From Candidatus Baltobacteraceae bacterium (lineage in GTDB: Bacteria > Vulcanimicrobiota > Vulcanimicrobiia > Vulcanimicrobiales > Vulcanimicrobiaceae): a stretch of 64,000 nt of DNA. The translations under genes were made by a program, and so were the position numbers. Positions 50,224 through 59,442 of the stretch are shown here, in pieces. The stretch's first letter is position 1, and each line of letters begins with the position of its first letter. The DNA is taken from the NCBI GenBank assembly GCA_035502855.1, contig DATJTX010000026.1, forward strand, positions 1 to 64,000, read 5' to 3'. Under the pieces are notes generated by a model that had not been told where the DNA came from, did no database searches, and saw nothing but the letters and a program-made list of their open reading frames with translations.

Positions 50224-51473
50224 AAGTCGTACAGATCGCGGCGCGTGGGCGGGATGGTGACGCGGCCGCTCACGTCCGGACGCGCGAGCAGCGACTGATA
50301 GACGCCGATCGACGCGGCATCGAACGAGACGGCGCTCGCCGCCATGTATAAGCGCCAGACGCGATAGGCGGCCTCGCCCGCCCGCGCGATCGCCTCCTCA
50401 CGATTGCGCTCGATATTGGCGACCCAGGCGCGCAGCGTGCGCGCGTAGTGCTCGCGTAGATTCTCGACGTCGCGCACCTCGAAGCCGGTTCGTTCCGCGA
50501 TCGCAAGGCCGTCCGACACGGCGACCAAATCGCCGTCGGGAAAGACGTAGCGCTCGATGAAGGGATTGCGCGGCGGCCGCCGTCCCGGACTCTGTTCGGC
50601 GATGCCGTGATTGAGAAACAGACCTCCGGGGCGCAGCGCGGCGAAGGCTGAGCGAAAATACTCCGCGAGCTTGGGACGTCCGACGTGCTCGAACATGCCG
50701 ATGCTCGCGATGCGATCGAAGGCGAGGCCGCGCAGCTCGCGATAATCGCGGTACTCGACCTTCGCGCGATCCGCAAGGCCCAACTCGGCGATGCGGCGAT
50801 TCGCTTCGTCGTGCTGAACGCGGCTGAGCGTGATCCCGTGCGACCATGCACCGCGCTGTGCTGCCGCGATCACCAGCGATCCCCAGCCGCAGCCGATGTC
50901 TAAGAACGACATACCCGGCTGTAGGCGCAGCTTGCGCAGCACGTAGTCGAGCTTGGCCGCCTGCGCGCGGTCCAGATCGTCGATGCCGTCGTCATAGTAC
51001 GCGCACGAGTACACCAGATCGCGATCGAGAAACGTGCGGTAGAACTCGACCGGATGGTCGTAGTGGTAAGAGATCGCAGCCCGATCGCGCCGGCGCGAAT
51101 GGCGCCGTCCGTGCAATTGCGCACCCGCCGGTGAAGGCCGGGCCTCACGAGGAAGCTGTAGCAGCAGGTACGCAACGCGCGCGGTACGCACGCCGGAGCG
51201 GCGCTGATTCGCGGCGTTGAACGCCGTGATCGCCGCGACCAAATCGCCTTCGATATCGAGCGCGCCGCTGACGAACGCGGCTCCCATGTTGGCCTCGAGC
51301 GGAGGTGCGAGTGCGCTGCGGAGCGCCCCGGGTGAATTGATGACGAAGGTGAACGCCGGCGGCGTGGTCTTGCTCGGCAGCGTGCTTCCGTCCCAGAAGC
51401 GCACGTCGAAGTTTTGGGCGAACGCATTGCCGAAGACCGTCTCGAGCACGGCAGCAGCGCGCCGCGTCATCAT
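50190..51473 (-). CDS. Cyclopropane-fatty-acyl-phospholipid synthase-like methyltransferase
   Basis: 427 residues from the ATG at 51473 (MMTRRAAAV). An N-terminal lipid-binding region (FTFVINSPGALRSAL) is followed by YHYDHPVEFYRTFLDRDLVYSCAYY, the SAM site SFLDIGCGWGSL near residue 196, ITLSRVQHDEAN, and IGMFEHVG. This matches CFA synthases, which add a methylene from SAM to unsaturated fatty acids in membrane lipids. Its start overlaps the nagA-like stop (ATGA). The final residues SSRPLDSRSG are encoded by the palindromic repeat. Confidence 0.9.
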   Translation of the reverse strand: MMTRRAAAVLETVFGNAFAQNFDVRFWDGSTLPSKTTPPAFTFVINSPGALRSALAPPLEANMGAAFVSGALDIEGDLVAAITAFNAANQRRSGVRTARVAYLLLQLPREARPSPAGAQLHGRRHSRRRDRAAISYHYDHPVEFYRTFLDRDLVYSCAYYDDGIDDLDRAQAAKLDYVLRKLRLQPGMSFLDIGCGWGSLVIAAAQRGAWSHGITLSRVQHDEANRRIAELGLADRAKVEYRDYRELRGLAFDRIASIGMFEHVGRPKLAEYFRSAFAALRPGGLFLNHGIAEQSPGRRPPRNPFIERYVFPDGDLVAVSDGLAIAERTGFEVRDVENLREHYARTLRAWVANIERNREEAIARAGEAAYRVWRLYMAASAVSFDAASIGVYQSLLARPDVSGRVTIPPTRRDLYDLSSRPLDSRSG

Positions 51474-52621
51474 GAGGCCAGCGTGGTGGTACCCGTGCGT
51501 AGACCATGGACCGCCGTGCCGCCGATCATCGTGCCGATGATCTTGTACTCGCTGTCCCAAAACGAGAGATCGGCGCGCAGCCCCGGCGCGATTCGCCCCA
51601 TCTCGTTTTCGAGTCCGATCAGCTTGGCCGGCGCGTGCGTCGCCGCCATGACCGCCTCGGCGAACGAAATATCGGCGTACGACATGAAATTGCGCACGGC
51701 CTGATCCATACGCAGCGCGCTGCCGGCGATCGTGCCGTCAGGCGCGCGCATGACGCCGCCCACGATGCGATAGCCGGCGTCGACCGGCGGCATCAGATCG
51801 CTGGCGAGCACGACGCGGTCGCCGACCGTGCGATACAGAATGTCGACCATCACCGGCGCGACGTGATAGCCGTCGCTGATCACCTGCACCATCGTCCGGC
51901 GATCTTGGATGAATGCCGCGAGAATGGAGGGATCGCGGTGAATGAGGGGCGGCATACCGTTGAACGCATGGGTCAGCGAACGAAAGCCCAAGCCGATTGC
52001 GAGCAATCCGTCGCCGTAGCGCGCGCTCGTGTGCCCGGCCGAGCATACGACGCCGTGCTCCAGGAAGACGCGCATCGCATCGGCCGCGCCTTCGATCTCG
52101 GGCGCCATCGTCACCAGCAGACATGCACCTTTACAGGCGTCGACCATCTCTTTCGCGCGCGTTGCCGAAGCGGGGATGAGCCACTCCGCGCGATGCACCC
52201 CGCGGAATTTCATGTTGAGAAACGGCCCTTCGAAATGAATGCCGAGGCAGCGCGCGCCGCGCGGTTCGTCCTCTTCGAGATCGTGCGCCGCATCGACCAC
52301 GGCCGAGGCGATGTGCAGCATCGATTCAAACGGCGCCGTCATCACGCTCGCGACGAAACCGGTGGCTCCCATTCGCGCGTATTCGGCGGCTGCGACCGGG
52401 ACGGCGTAACCCTGATCGCGATTGAAGAGCATGTCGCCCGCACCGTTGGTATGAACGTCGATCAGACCGGGAGCGATGCTGCTGCCGGGCGGAAGCGGAT
52501 AATCCGAAGGACCATCGGCGGGAAGAATGGCGGCGATGCGCCCGTTCTCGATGGCAATGCGGCCGACCGTCGACGTTCCGTCACCGACGGCCAAGAAAGC
52601 TGGACCTAACGTGGTGCTCAT
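51470..52621 (-). CDS. nagA: N-acetylglucosamine-6-phosphate deacetylase
   Basis: 383 residues from the ATG at 52621. Amidohydrolase fold: APGLIDVHTNGAGDMLF (replacing the usual HxHG with HTNG), GIHFEGPFLN with the metal Glu near residue 125, CSAGHTSARYGDG with a His, SLTHAFNGMPP with a second His, and LASDLMPPVDAG with the catalytic Asp. It removes acetate from GlcNAc-6-phosphate in amino-sugar recycling. Coupled by ATGA overlap to a CFA-synthase-like gene, an unusual partner. Confidence 0.88.
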   Translation of the reverse strand: MSTTLGPAFLAVGDGTSTVGRIAIENGRIAAILPADGPSDYPLPPGSSIAPGLIDVHTNGAGDMLFNRDQGYAVPVAAAEYARMGATGFVASVMTAPFESMLHIASAVVDAAHDLEEDEPRGARCLGIHFEGPFLNMKFRGVHRAEWLIPASATRAKEMVDACKGACLLVTMAPEIEGAADAMRVFLEHGVVCSAGHTSARYGDGLLAIGLGFRSLTHAFNGMPPLIHRDPSILAAFIQDRRTMVQVISDGYHVAPVMVDILYRTVGDRVVLASDLMPPVDAGYRIVGGVMRAPDGTIAGSALRMDQAVRNFMSYADISFAEAVMAATHAPAKLIGLENEMGRIAPGLRADLSFWDSEYKIIGTMIGGTAVHGLRTGTTTLAS

Positions 52622-52653
52622 GACCGGGTTATCGCTCTTCGACACCGTCCGGT

Positions 52654-55251
52654 TCAGCGCCCCTTGCCGAACATACGTGCGAAGAAGTTCGGCGGCCGCT
52701 CGGCGGGCGTCGCCGAAACGACTGCGGCGCGCGCCAAGCGCTCCAAGCGAGCCATGTGGCTCTCCGCGTGCGCTTCGAGCGTCGCGCGCAAGGCTGCCGT
52801 CTCGTTCCATCCCGCCGGTGCGCGATGCATCCGTCGCGCTGCGTTATATTCCAACGCCGAAACGACGAAGATGCGCTCCACGGCGATATTGCGCTCGCGC
52901 AGATAGGTTTGCGCGAGTTCGACCACGTGCCGCCGCTCGCTGGGAGCCTCGTTATCGGCGATGGTGTGCGCAAAGAGCATCGGCTTGTTGAACTGGGCGA
53001 TGCGTTCGTAGAGGTTCAATTCACGGTCGGAGAGCTGACGCGAGAAGAGAGCGAGGACCTCGCTCGCGTGCGAGGCGACCACGACGTTGACGTCTTCGGC
53101 GTCGGGCTCGCCCGAATCAAACGCGGGCGCGTGAACCAGAACGAGTTCACGCGGGAGCGACCACGGCACCAGCACCAGAACCGGCGCGTGTTCGGCGGCG
53201 GCGGTCGCGCTCTCGAAGGGTATCTCACTCCAATCGCCGTCTGCGACCAGTGTGAACGCCGCGTTCCGCTCGCCGTAGCGCACGTGGATGGGAAAACGCG
53301 CACTGCCGGCGACGTCGTCGTTGAGGACGTTCGTTTCGGCAAAGGCGTTGATCAAGCTCGTCTTGCCGCGCCGCAGCGCGCCGAGTACGGCGACTCGCCA
53401 GCGTGAGGGGCGCAAACCCCCGCCGTAGCGATCGCGGTCGAATGACGCATCGGCGTGGGAACGGCGCACGGTCTCGGAGCCCGGATCGGCCGGCGCAATC
53501 TCTTCCTCGTACTCCATGAATCCGTCGACGATTCTACGCACCGTTTCGAGTTCGCGCGAGAGCGCGGCTGCGCGCGTCTCGAGCTCCGTGCGCAGCGCGG
53601 GAACACGACCTTCGCGACGCGCGGTTAGCGCTCGATCGACGCTGCCCAGATCCGCATCGCGCCGCTCGAGCACGGCAATCGCAATCGCCTGCGTCAATTC
53701 GTCGTAGATGCGCTGCAAGCGCGCGCCGATACGGTCGGCAAAGGCCTGTACGTCGGTGGTGAACCGCGGAAAGATTTCGGTTCGCAGATCGGCGGTCAAC
53801 TCGCGCTTCATGTAGCTTCCGGCCTGACGGTCGCGGAAACGCGTGGCGATGTCGTGCACGAGTCCGATCGCCGGTCCGCCGATCGCCTCGAGCACGATTG
53901 TGGCAGCGACGGCATGACGGACCTCGCCGGTCCACAGGCTCGTGCCGGGCTCGGCGCCGAAGGCGCGCGCGGCGGCGTCGTTTGCGGCGAAACGCAGCGG
54001 AAGGATCGTTTCGGCCCCCTTGACGGTAATGTCGATCTGATCGCCGACGCGGCCGGCCGCATCGTGCGCGAATTCTTCGACGACGTGTGCGACCACGCGA
54101 TCGACGATGATGTTCAGCCGCTCGCGGTCGCGCAGACGGCTGATGTCCGCGGTGTCGATCGCCTGCGCGAGCGCGCGTTCCAAATCGCCGGCGAGCTGCG
54201 CGCCGCGCTGATGGATCGATGCGCGGGTCGCAATTCCCGACTGCAGCAGTGCATCGCCGCGGCGCCGTGCGTCCTCGTCGAGCCGCTGCAGGGCCGGCTG
54301 CACCTGCGCGCGGCGTTGGTCGAGCGCATCCCGGTCGAGCGCCAGCATCGCCAAGTCGTGCTCGATCTGCGAGCGCGCGCCGTCGACCGCGGACGCGACG
54401 TGATCGCGCGCTCGCTGCAAGCGGGCGCGTCCGGTACGGCGGATCAACGACGCGTCGAGCGCCTGCAAAAACTTCGGAAAGCGGCTGGCCTCGATCTTGG
54501 CCTCGTCGTGCTCGAGCTTCCCGTCGACGTACTCGCGGGCCGAGAGCGCGTACACGTAGGTTCCCGGCGCGTGCACTGCCGCGAGCGCCGCGATCCGCTC
54601 GTAGGCGGCTTCCCATGCCGGCCGGCCATCACCCTGCGGCTGCTGCCAGAGATCGATCTTGGTTTGCACGATGAAAATCGAATCGATGTGCTGCCGGATG
54701 ATTCCCAAGAACGAGGCATCGCCTTCCGAAAACGGTTGCTGCGTGTCGATCAGGTACAGCACGGCGTCCGCGGTCGGTAAGAACTGCAGCGTCGCGCGCC
54801 GGTGCGCCGGGTCGATCGAGGCGAGTCCGGGCGTATCTGCGAGCACGAATCCGCGCCGCAGAAGAGGCGAGTCGGTCTTGACGATCACCCGCGTTGGTCC
54901 GTTGTTCTCGGTTCCCGTCGTGAAACGGTTCAGCGCATCGAGCGGAATGCGCTCCCTTCGCCCGTCTTCGAAGATGGCCGTAGCTTCGTCGGATGATCCC
55001 GCTTCGAGTTCGGTGATCGTCGCCGTCGTCGGATTGATGTCGACGGCGAGCAGTCCAAATTTCTCGAGCAGGGCGTTGAGCAGAAACGACTTACCGCTCG
55101 AGAATTCGCCGACGACCGCGAGAAGGAAGGTGGCGCGTTGCAAACGGGCGCGTACGTCTGCGACCGCTTTCCGGCGCCCCTCGCCGATCTGCTCCTCGAT
55201 CACGAGCAGACGCGCGACGAGATCGTCGCGCGTCCGTTCGTACCGGCGCAT
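52654..55251 (-). CDS. Tandem dynamin-like GTPase
   Basis: 865 residues from the ATG at 55251 (MRRYERTRDD). The first GTPase has LLAVVGEFSSGKSFLLN (G1) near residue 45, a Thr-rich switch NPTTATITEL (G2), LADTPGL (G3) near 140, and VQTKIDLW (G4) near 195. A long helical middle follows (about 260-590). A second GTPase-like unit has VAVLGALRRGKTSLIN near 610, but its G3 reads VHAPAFD and no TKxD is seen (LFAHTIADNE), so it is degenerate. Bacterial dynamin-like proteins remodel membranes and often occur as pairs; here the pair appears fused. Confidence 0.82.
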   Translation of the reverse strand: MRRYERTRDDLVARLLVIEEQIGEGRRKAVADVRARLQRATFLLAVVGEFSSGKSFLLNALLEKFGLLAVDINPTTATITELEAGSSDEATAIFEDGRRERIPLDALNRFTTGTENNGPTRVIVKTDSPLLRRGFVLADTPGLASIDPAHRRATLQFLPTADAVLYLIDTQQPFSEGDASFLGIIRQHIDSIFIVQTKIDLWQQPQGDGRPAWEAAYERIAALAAVHAPGTYVYALSAREYVDGKLEHDEAKIEASRFPKFLQALDASLIRRTGRARLQRARDHVASAVDGARSQIEHDLAMLALDRDALDQRRAQVQPALQRLDEDARRRGDALLQSGIATRASIHQRGAQLAGDLERALAQAIDTADISRLRDRERLNIIVDRVVAHVVEEFAHDAAGRVGDQIDITVKGAETILPLRFAANDAAARAFGAEPGTSLWTGEVRHAVAATIVLEAIGGPAIGLVHDIATRFRDRQAGSYMKRELTADLRTEIFPRFTTDVQAFADRIGARLQRIYDELTQAIAIAVLERRDADLGSVDRALTARREGRVPALRTELETRAAALSRELETVRRIVDGFMEYEEEIAPADPGSETVRRSHADASFDRDRYGGGLRPSRWRVAVLGALRRGKTSLINAFAETNVLNDDVAGSARFPIHVRYGERNAAFTLVADGDWSEIPFESATAAAEHAPVLVLVPWSLPRELVLVHAPAFDSGEPDAEDVNVVVASHASEVLALFSRQLSDRELNLYERIAQFNKPMLFAHTIADNEAPSERRHVVELAQTYLRERNIAVERIFVVSALEYNAARRMHRAPAGWNETAALRATLEAHAESHMARLERLARAAVVSATPAERPPNFFARMFGKGR

Positions 55252-55526
55252 CGCATTAGAATCTACTCTAGACAACTACTATACGCGCGCCTACTGTAGT
55301 AGCCGGGAACGTTACTCATCAAGCCCGATTCCCGGCTGTACAGGGTAGATAGTGCTCCTAGGCACGGCGCCAAAGCCATCAGCACCGCTGTTCCGGCGTC
55401 GGGCTTTTATTCGGCGCTTATTGGCCGGGCGGGTTCTTTGTGGTTTTGGAGCCAGCCACGCAAGCCAAGTCGGCAACTTCATTCCCAATATTCCTCGCGG
55501 TCGGCCGGCCTTATCCTGCTCGAATA
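55252..55526. other. Gene-free stretch between GTPase and phosphomannomutase genes
   Basis: No gene supported. AGCCGGGAA and TTCCCGGCT (about 55302-55340) form a 9-bp stem with a 19-base loop, and CTACTA/TAGTAG form a smaller stem just before it. A minus-strand frame of 112 codons crosses into the phosphomannomutase gene and has no domain. The promoter of the GTPase gene, reading leftward, should lie here. Confidence 0.4.
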
Positions 55527-56879
55527 CTAAGGCTTTCGGATAACCGCCAGAGCCTCGTCGCGATGCTGCTCCATCAATTCTTTGGTGTCTCCCTCGACGT
55601 TGAGACGCACGAGCGGCTCGGTATTCGAGGGTCGAACGTTCATCCACCAATGGGGATAGGAGATCGTAACGCCGTCGAGATGATCGATCTGCGCATCCTG
55701 ATAATGCCGCTCGAGCTCGGCGAGTTTTCGCGGAATGTCCTTGACCTCGGTGTTGATCTCGCCCGAACGGAAACGCGTGTCGATCGGCGCGATCACCGCG
55801 CTCACCGGTTTAGCGGCTTCACTGAAGAGTTCCAAGCATTGCATGAGCGCGATCATGCCCGAATCGGCGTACCAATTGTCCTTGAAGTAAAAATGGCCCG
55901 AGTGTTCGCCGCCGAAAACGATGTCTTGGTCGCGCATCGTTCCCTTGATGATCGAGTGTCCGACTTTGGAGCGAATCGGTACTCCGCCAGCGCGCTCAAC
56001 CAGCTCCGGCACGCTGCGCGAGCAGATGAGGTTGTAGAGGATCTTCGCGCCGGGATGCTTTTTCAAGGTATTCAGTGCCACGAGTGCCGTGACCGTACTT
56101 CCGTCGATCAAATCGCCCCGCTCGTCGACGATGAACATCCGGTCCGCGTCGCCGTCGAATGCCACCCCGAGATCGCATCGATGTTTGCGAACCGCCGCTT
56201 GGAGATCGAGCATGTTCTCGGGCTCGATCGGGCTCGCCGGATGATTCGGGAAGGTACCGTCGAGTTCGAAATAAAGTGGGATCACCTCGCAGGGCAGATG
56301 CTTGAAGACGTGCGGAACGGTTTCGCCGGCCATGCCGTTGCCGGCATCGATCGCGACTTTGAACGGTTTGACGATGCTTCGATCGATGAACGAGAGGCAG
56401 TGTTCCGCAAAGTCGTCGAGGATCGAACGCTGCGCAATGCTTCCGATTCTCGAACCGGGAGCGGGCACGTTGCCGGATGCGATTTGATCGCGGATCCGGC
56501 CCAGACCGGTATCGAGGGAGATCGCTTCCGCCAGGGCGCGGGTGAATTTCATTCCGTTGTAATTGGCCGGATTGTGCGAGGCCGTGATCATCACGCCGCC
56601 GTCGAAACCGTAGCGCCCGACGGCAAAGTAGAGTGCGTCGGTCGATACCCTTCCGATATCGGTGACGTCGGCGCCGGCTTCGGTCGCGCCGCGCGCCAGA
56701 GCGGAAAAGATCCGTGCGCCCGACGGTCGCATGTCGCGTCCGATCACGATGCGCTTCCCAGACACCAGCGGAACGAAGCAGCGTCCGATGAGGTAGGCGA
56801 TCTCATCATTGAGCTCTGACGGATAAATTCCGCGAACGTCGTACGACTTGAAGAGCCCAGGCTGTATCTGCACCTGCAT
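55527..56879 (-). CDS. Phosphomannomutase/phosphoglucomutase
   Basis: 450 residues. All four alpha-D-phosphohexomutase signatures are visible: MITASHNPANYNG with the phosphoserine near residue 99, the metal loop VAFDGDADRM near 238, the sugar loop GGEHSGHFYF near 320, and the phosphate loop RPSNTEPLVRL near 415. It interconverts hexose 1- and 6-phosphates for glycan precursors. It starts 50 bp from the divergent phosphatase gene. Confidence 0.93.
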   Translation of the reverse strand: MQVQIQPGLFKSYDVRGIYPSELNDEIAYLIGRCFVPLVSGKRIVIGRDMRPSGARIFSALARGATEAGADVTDIGRVSTDALYFAVGRYGFDGGVMITASHNPANYNGMKFTRALAEAISLDTGLGRIRDQIASGNVPAPGSRIGSIAQRSILDDFAEHCLSFIDRSIVKPFKVAIDAGNGMAGETVPHVFKHLPCEVIPLYFELDGTFPNHPASPIEPENMLDLQAAVRKHRCDLGVAFDGDADRMFIVDERGDLIDGSTVTALVALNTLKKHPGAKILYNLICSRSVPELVERAGGVPIRSKVGHSIIKGTMRDQDIVFGGEHSGHFYFKDNWYADSGMIALMQCLELFSEAAKPVSAVIAPIDTRFRSGEINTEVKDIPRKLAELERHYQDAQIDHLDGVTISYPHWWMNVRPSNTEPLVRLNVEGDTKELMEQHRDEALAVIRKP

Positions 56880-56929
56880 GATCGATACGATTTCGGAAGG
56901 GTAAATGATCCTACCCCCTGCGCCGCGCC

Positions 56930-58312
56930 ATGAAGACTCCTAGGGCGCCGTTCCTGCGCGTTCCCGGGGCAGTGGTATGGACCACCTTTCTGGTGGTCGT
57001 CCTCGCCATTGCCGTTCAGGGCGCCTTCGCGACCAGGGCGAATATTGCGCGGACGTTCGATGCGCAGTCGCACATCGTGCAGGCGCAATTGGAACTCGAG
57101 GAACTTCTCCGCCTCCAGATCGATGAGGAGAATTCCGTTCGCGGCTACATTCTCACGCGCGATCCTTTCTATCGGCAGCAGTACGCCGCCGCGGCGCAGG
57201 CATTCAACCAGAAGGTTGCTGCCGTTGCCCAGGTCCTGGAGCGGCAAAATCTCCAGGACGCGGAGCGCACCCTCGAAGACTACGTTTCGTTACAGAGTAA
57301 CTGGCGAAGAAAAATCGCCGGACCGGAACTCGCGGCGCCGGGCCACGACGTCACGGAAATCGACAAGGAGAATAAGGCGTTCTCCGACTACGAGAGCGAA
57401 ACCGCCGACTTCATTCGCAACGCGCTTGCCAAACGTAACGAGACGCTTACACGCTCCACCCAGGAGCAGATCGATCGCGACACCTGGACGCGAACGTTCT
57501 GGCTCGCGCTCTTCGGTCTGCTGGCGATTCTCTTCAACGGTTTTCGGTCTCGTCTCGTCAGCGAGCTCGAGGAAGAGCGTACCACGACCGAGATCCTCCA
57601 GCGCGCGTTTCGCAGCGAGCACATTCCCCTACCCAACTGTGAAGTCGGAAGCGCATATCTTTCTGCCGGCAGCCATCTCGCCGTCGGCGGCGACGTCTAC
57701 GACGTCTATCGTCTCTCCGATACGCTCGCCATGGTCTTCATCGCCGACGTCAGCGGCAAGGGCGTCGACGCCGCGGTGCTGACCGCGTTCATCAAATTTA
57801 CGATCCGCGGGATCGCGCTGCGCCGCCGCGATCCCGGCGCGATGCTCGCCGAGTTCAACACCGCGTTCGCACAGACGGTCGAAAACCCGGATTTGTTCGT
57901 CTCGATGCTGGTCGGGGTGCTCGATACCCAAACGCTGCAGTTCCGCTACGCCAGCGCAGGACATGATTCGGCCTTTCTGCGCCGGGGCACCGAGGTCAAA
58001 CAGTTGGCCGTGACCGGGCCGGTCCTCGGCGTCATGGAGGAGCCGTTCGAAACGAGAACGCTCTTTCTGGGCGAAGGCGATACGCTGGTACTTGCAACCG
58101 ATGGTTTGACCGAAGCGCGAAACCGGCAGGGCGAACCGCTCTACGAGCAGGGCGCGATGGAACTGATCGCTACCACCAATCCGCAGCCGCAGCTGCTCGC
58201 CGACGAAGTAATTGCCCAGGTGAAGGCGCTGGGCGGCAACCAGACGCGCGACGACGTCGCCGTACTCGCGATTCGCGTCCACGAGCCGGGAGGTTCGGAT
58301 GCGAGCGATTAG
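56930..58312 (+). CDS. CHASE3-domain SpoIIE-type serine phosphatase
   Basis: 460 residues. Membrane helices at about 11-31 and 184-202 frame an extracytoplasmic CHASE3 sensor (QLELEELLRLQIDEENSVRGYILTRDP). The cytoplasmic PP2C/SpoIIE domain (about 225-455) has GGDVYDVYRLSD, VFIADVSGKGVDAA, YASAGHDSAFL, LVLATDGLTEARN and TRDDVAVLAIRV with metal-binding Asp residues. Such proteins dephosphorylate STAS anti-anti-sigma factors to activate sigma factors in stress responses. The antagonist is not nearby; an RsbW-like kinase lies at the far left of the window. Confidence 0.9.
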   Translation: MKTPRAPFLRVPGAVVWTTFLVVVLAIAVQGAFATRANIARTFDAQSHIVQAQLELEELLRLQIDEENSVRGYILTRDPFYRQQYAAAAQAFNQKVAAVAQVLERQNLQDAERTLEDYVSLQSNWRRKIAGPELAAPGHDVTEIDKENKAFSDYESETADFIRNALAKRNETLTRSTQEQIDRDTWTRTFWLALFGLLAILFNGFRSRLVSELEEERTTTEILQRAFRSEHIPLPNCEVGSAYLSAGSHLAVGGDVYDVYRLSDTLAMVFIADVSGKGVDAAVLTAFIKFTIRGIALRRRDPGAMLAEFNTAFAQTVENPDLFVSMLVGVLDTQTLQFRYASAGHDSAFLRRGTEVKQLAVTGPVLGVMEEPFETRTLFLGEGDTLVLATDGLTEARNRQGEPLYEQGAMELIATTNPQPQLLADEVIAQVKALGGNQTRDDVAVLAIRVHEPGGSDASD

Positions 58313-58691
58313 CATTGTCGTTGCGTTGTTGCTCGTCATCGCGCCCGGCGTGGTGATGGCAGACTGTCATGTTGGCGTGAAGCAGCGCGTCGTGCTGTAC
58401 GGAACGAGCGACGACCCCGACGTCTTCGTGTGGGATTCACGTTTTCGTTTGCGCGACTACGAGGCCGGTACGTTCGATCAAGCACGAGCACTGCTTCCGC
58501 ACGCCACGCTCGTACGTCCGGGAACGCGCGCGGTCATCGAAGCCTGCGTTTCCAACTTCGTTCAATCGAAGTACGGCATGCAGCCCGACGATGCGGTGGG
58601 CATCGTGATCGTCACGGGGCCGCTGCACGGGCAGCGCGGATGGGTGCTCGGGTCGGCCGTTCGCGCGATCATTCGCCCCGGACGGCCGTGA
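58299..58691 (+). CDS. Secreted hypothetical protein
   Basis: 130 residues from the ATG at 58299, overlapping the phosphatase by 14 bp. The signal peptide is MRAISIVVALLLVIAPGVVMA. The mature domain (DCHVGVKQRVVLYGTSDDPDVFVWDSRF ... VTGPLHGQRGWVLGSAVRAII) looks like a small SH3-like barrel. Two Cys (ADCHV and EACVS) could be bridged. It overlaps the convergent ATPase gene tail by 23 bp. Function unknown. Confidence 0.65.
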   Translation: MRAISIVVALLLVIAPGVVMADCHVGVKQRVVLYGTSDDPDVFVWDSRFRLRDYEAGTFDQARALLPHATLVRPGTRAVIEACVSNFVQSKYGMQPDDAVGIVIVTGPLHGQRGWVLGSAVRAIIRPGRP

Positions 58692-59442
58692 AAACGCGCG
58701 GTCCCTGCGGCGTATCGACGCGCAGCACCCCGACCCCGTACGCCTCCTCGATCAGCTGGGGAACCAGCACGCGATCCGGAACGTCGCATGCCAGCATGCG
58801 TTCGCACCCGAGCAGCAGCAAACGATCGGCGTAGGCCGCGGCGTCGTTGAGATCGTGGAGCACGCACACGACCGTGCGTCCGTCGCGCGCCAGATCCCGC
58901 AGCAACGCCAAGATCTCGTGCGCGACACGCACGTCGAGATGACTCGTCGGCTCATCGAGCAGAATCACCGGCGTCGCTTGCGCGAGACCCATCGCGATCC
59001 AGATGCGCTGCCGCTCGCCGCTCGAGAGCGTGGTGAAGAGGCGCTCCGCCTCGCGCGTCATCTGGACGGCGCGCAGCGCGCGCTCGACGGCCTCGTGGTC
59101 CTGCGGGTTCGGATTCCACTCCCACCACGGATGATGCGGATAGCGGCCGATTGCCACCACGTCGCGCACGCGCAGGGATTCGATCATCGCGTCATCGGCG
59201 GTGACGAAGGCGATCGCCCGCGCCCGCGCCGCGACGGAAAGCGAGCGCAGTGCCCGACCGTCCACCGCGATCGTCCCTTCGAGGACGGGCCGGATGCCGC
59301 ACATCGCCCGCAGGAGCGTCGTCTTGCCGACGCCGTTGGGGCCGAGCACGGCGAGGAATTCGCCGGCTGCGATCCGCGCGTGGATTCCGCGCACGAGGGT
59401 TCGTCCGGGCACGCCGATCGCGACGCCGTCGAGCGCGATCAC
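58669..59442 (-). CDS. BtuD/FecE-type ABC importer ATPase
   Basis: 257 residues from a GTG start overlapping the permease stop (GTGA). Walker A LGPNGVGKTTLL, signature LSSGERQRIWIAMGLAQ, Walker B VILLDEPTSHLDV and switch VLHDLNDAA are those of iron-chelate/B12 importer ATPases. With the FecCD permease it forms a BtuC2D2-like importer. No substrate-binding protein is adjacent. Location beside a cobalamin riboswitch operon suggests a corrinoid substrate. Confidence 0.88.
   Translation of the reverse strand: MIALDGVAIGVPGRTLVRGIHARIAAGEFLAVLGPNGVGKTTLLRAMCGIRPVLEGTIAVDGRALRSLSVAARARAIAFVTADDAMIESLRVRDVVAIGRYPHHPWWEWNPNPQDHEAVERALRAVQMTREAERLFTTLSSGERQRIWIAMGLAQATPVILLDEPTSHLDVRVAHEILALLRDLARDGRTVVCVLHDLNDAAAYADRLLLLGCERMLACDVPDRVLVPQLIEEAYGVGVLRVDTPQGPRVFTAVRGE

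Noticed and set aside
55302..55340. tRNA-like stem at the gene-free stretch
   Set aside because: Only one 9-bp stem with a 19-base loop is present; no T-loop, anticodon arm or acceptor arrangement was found. No tRNA or rRNA gene was found anywhere in the window.
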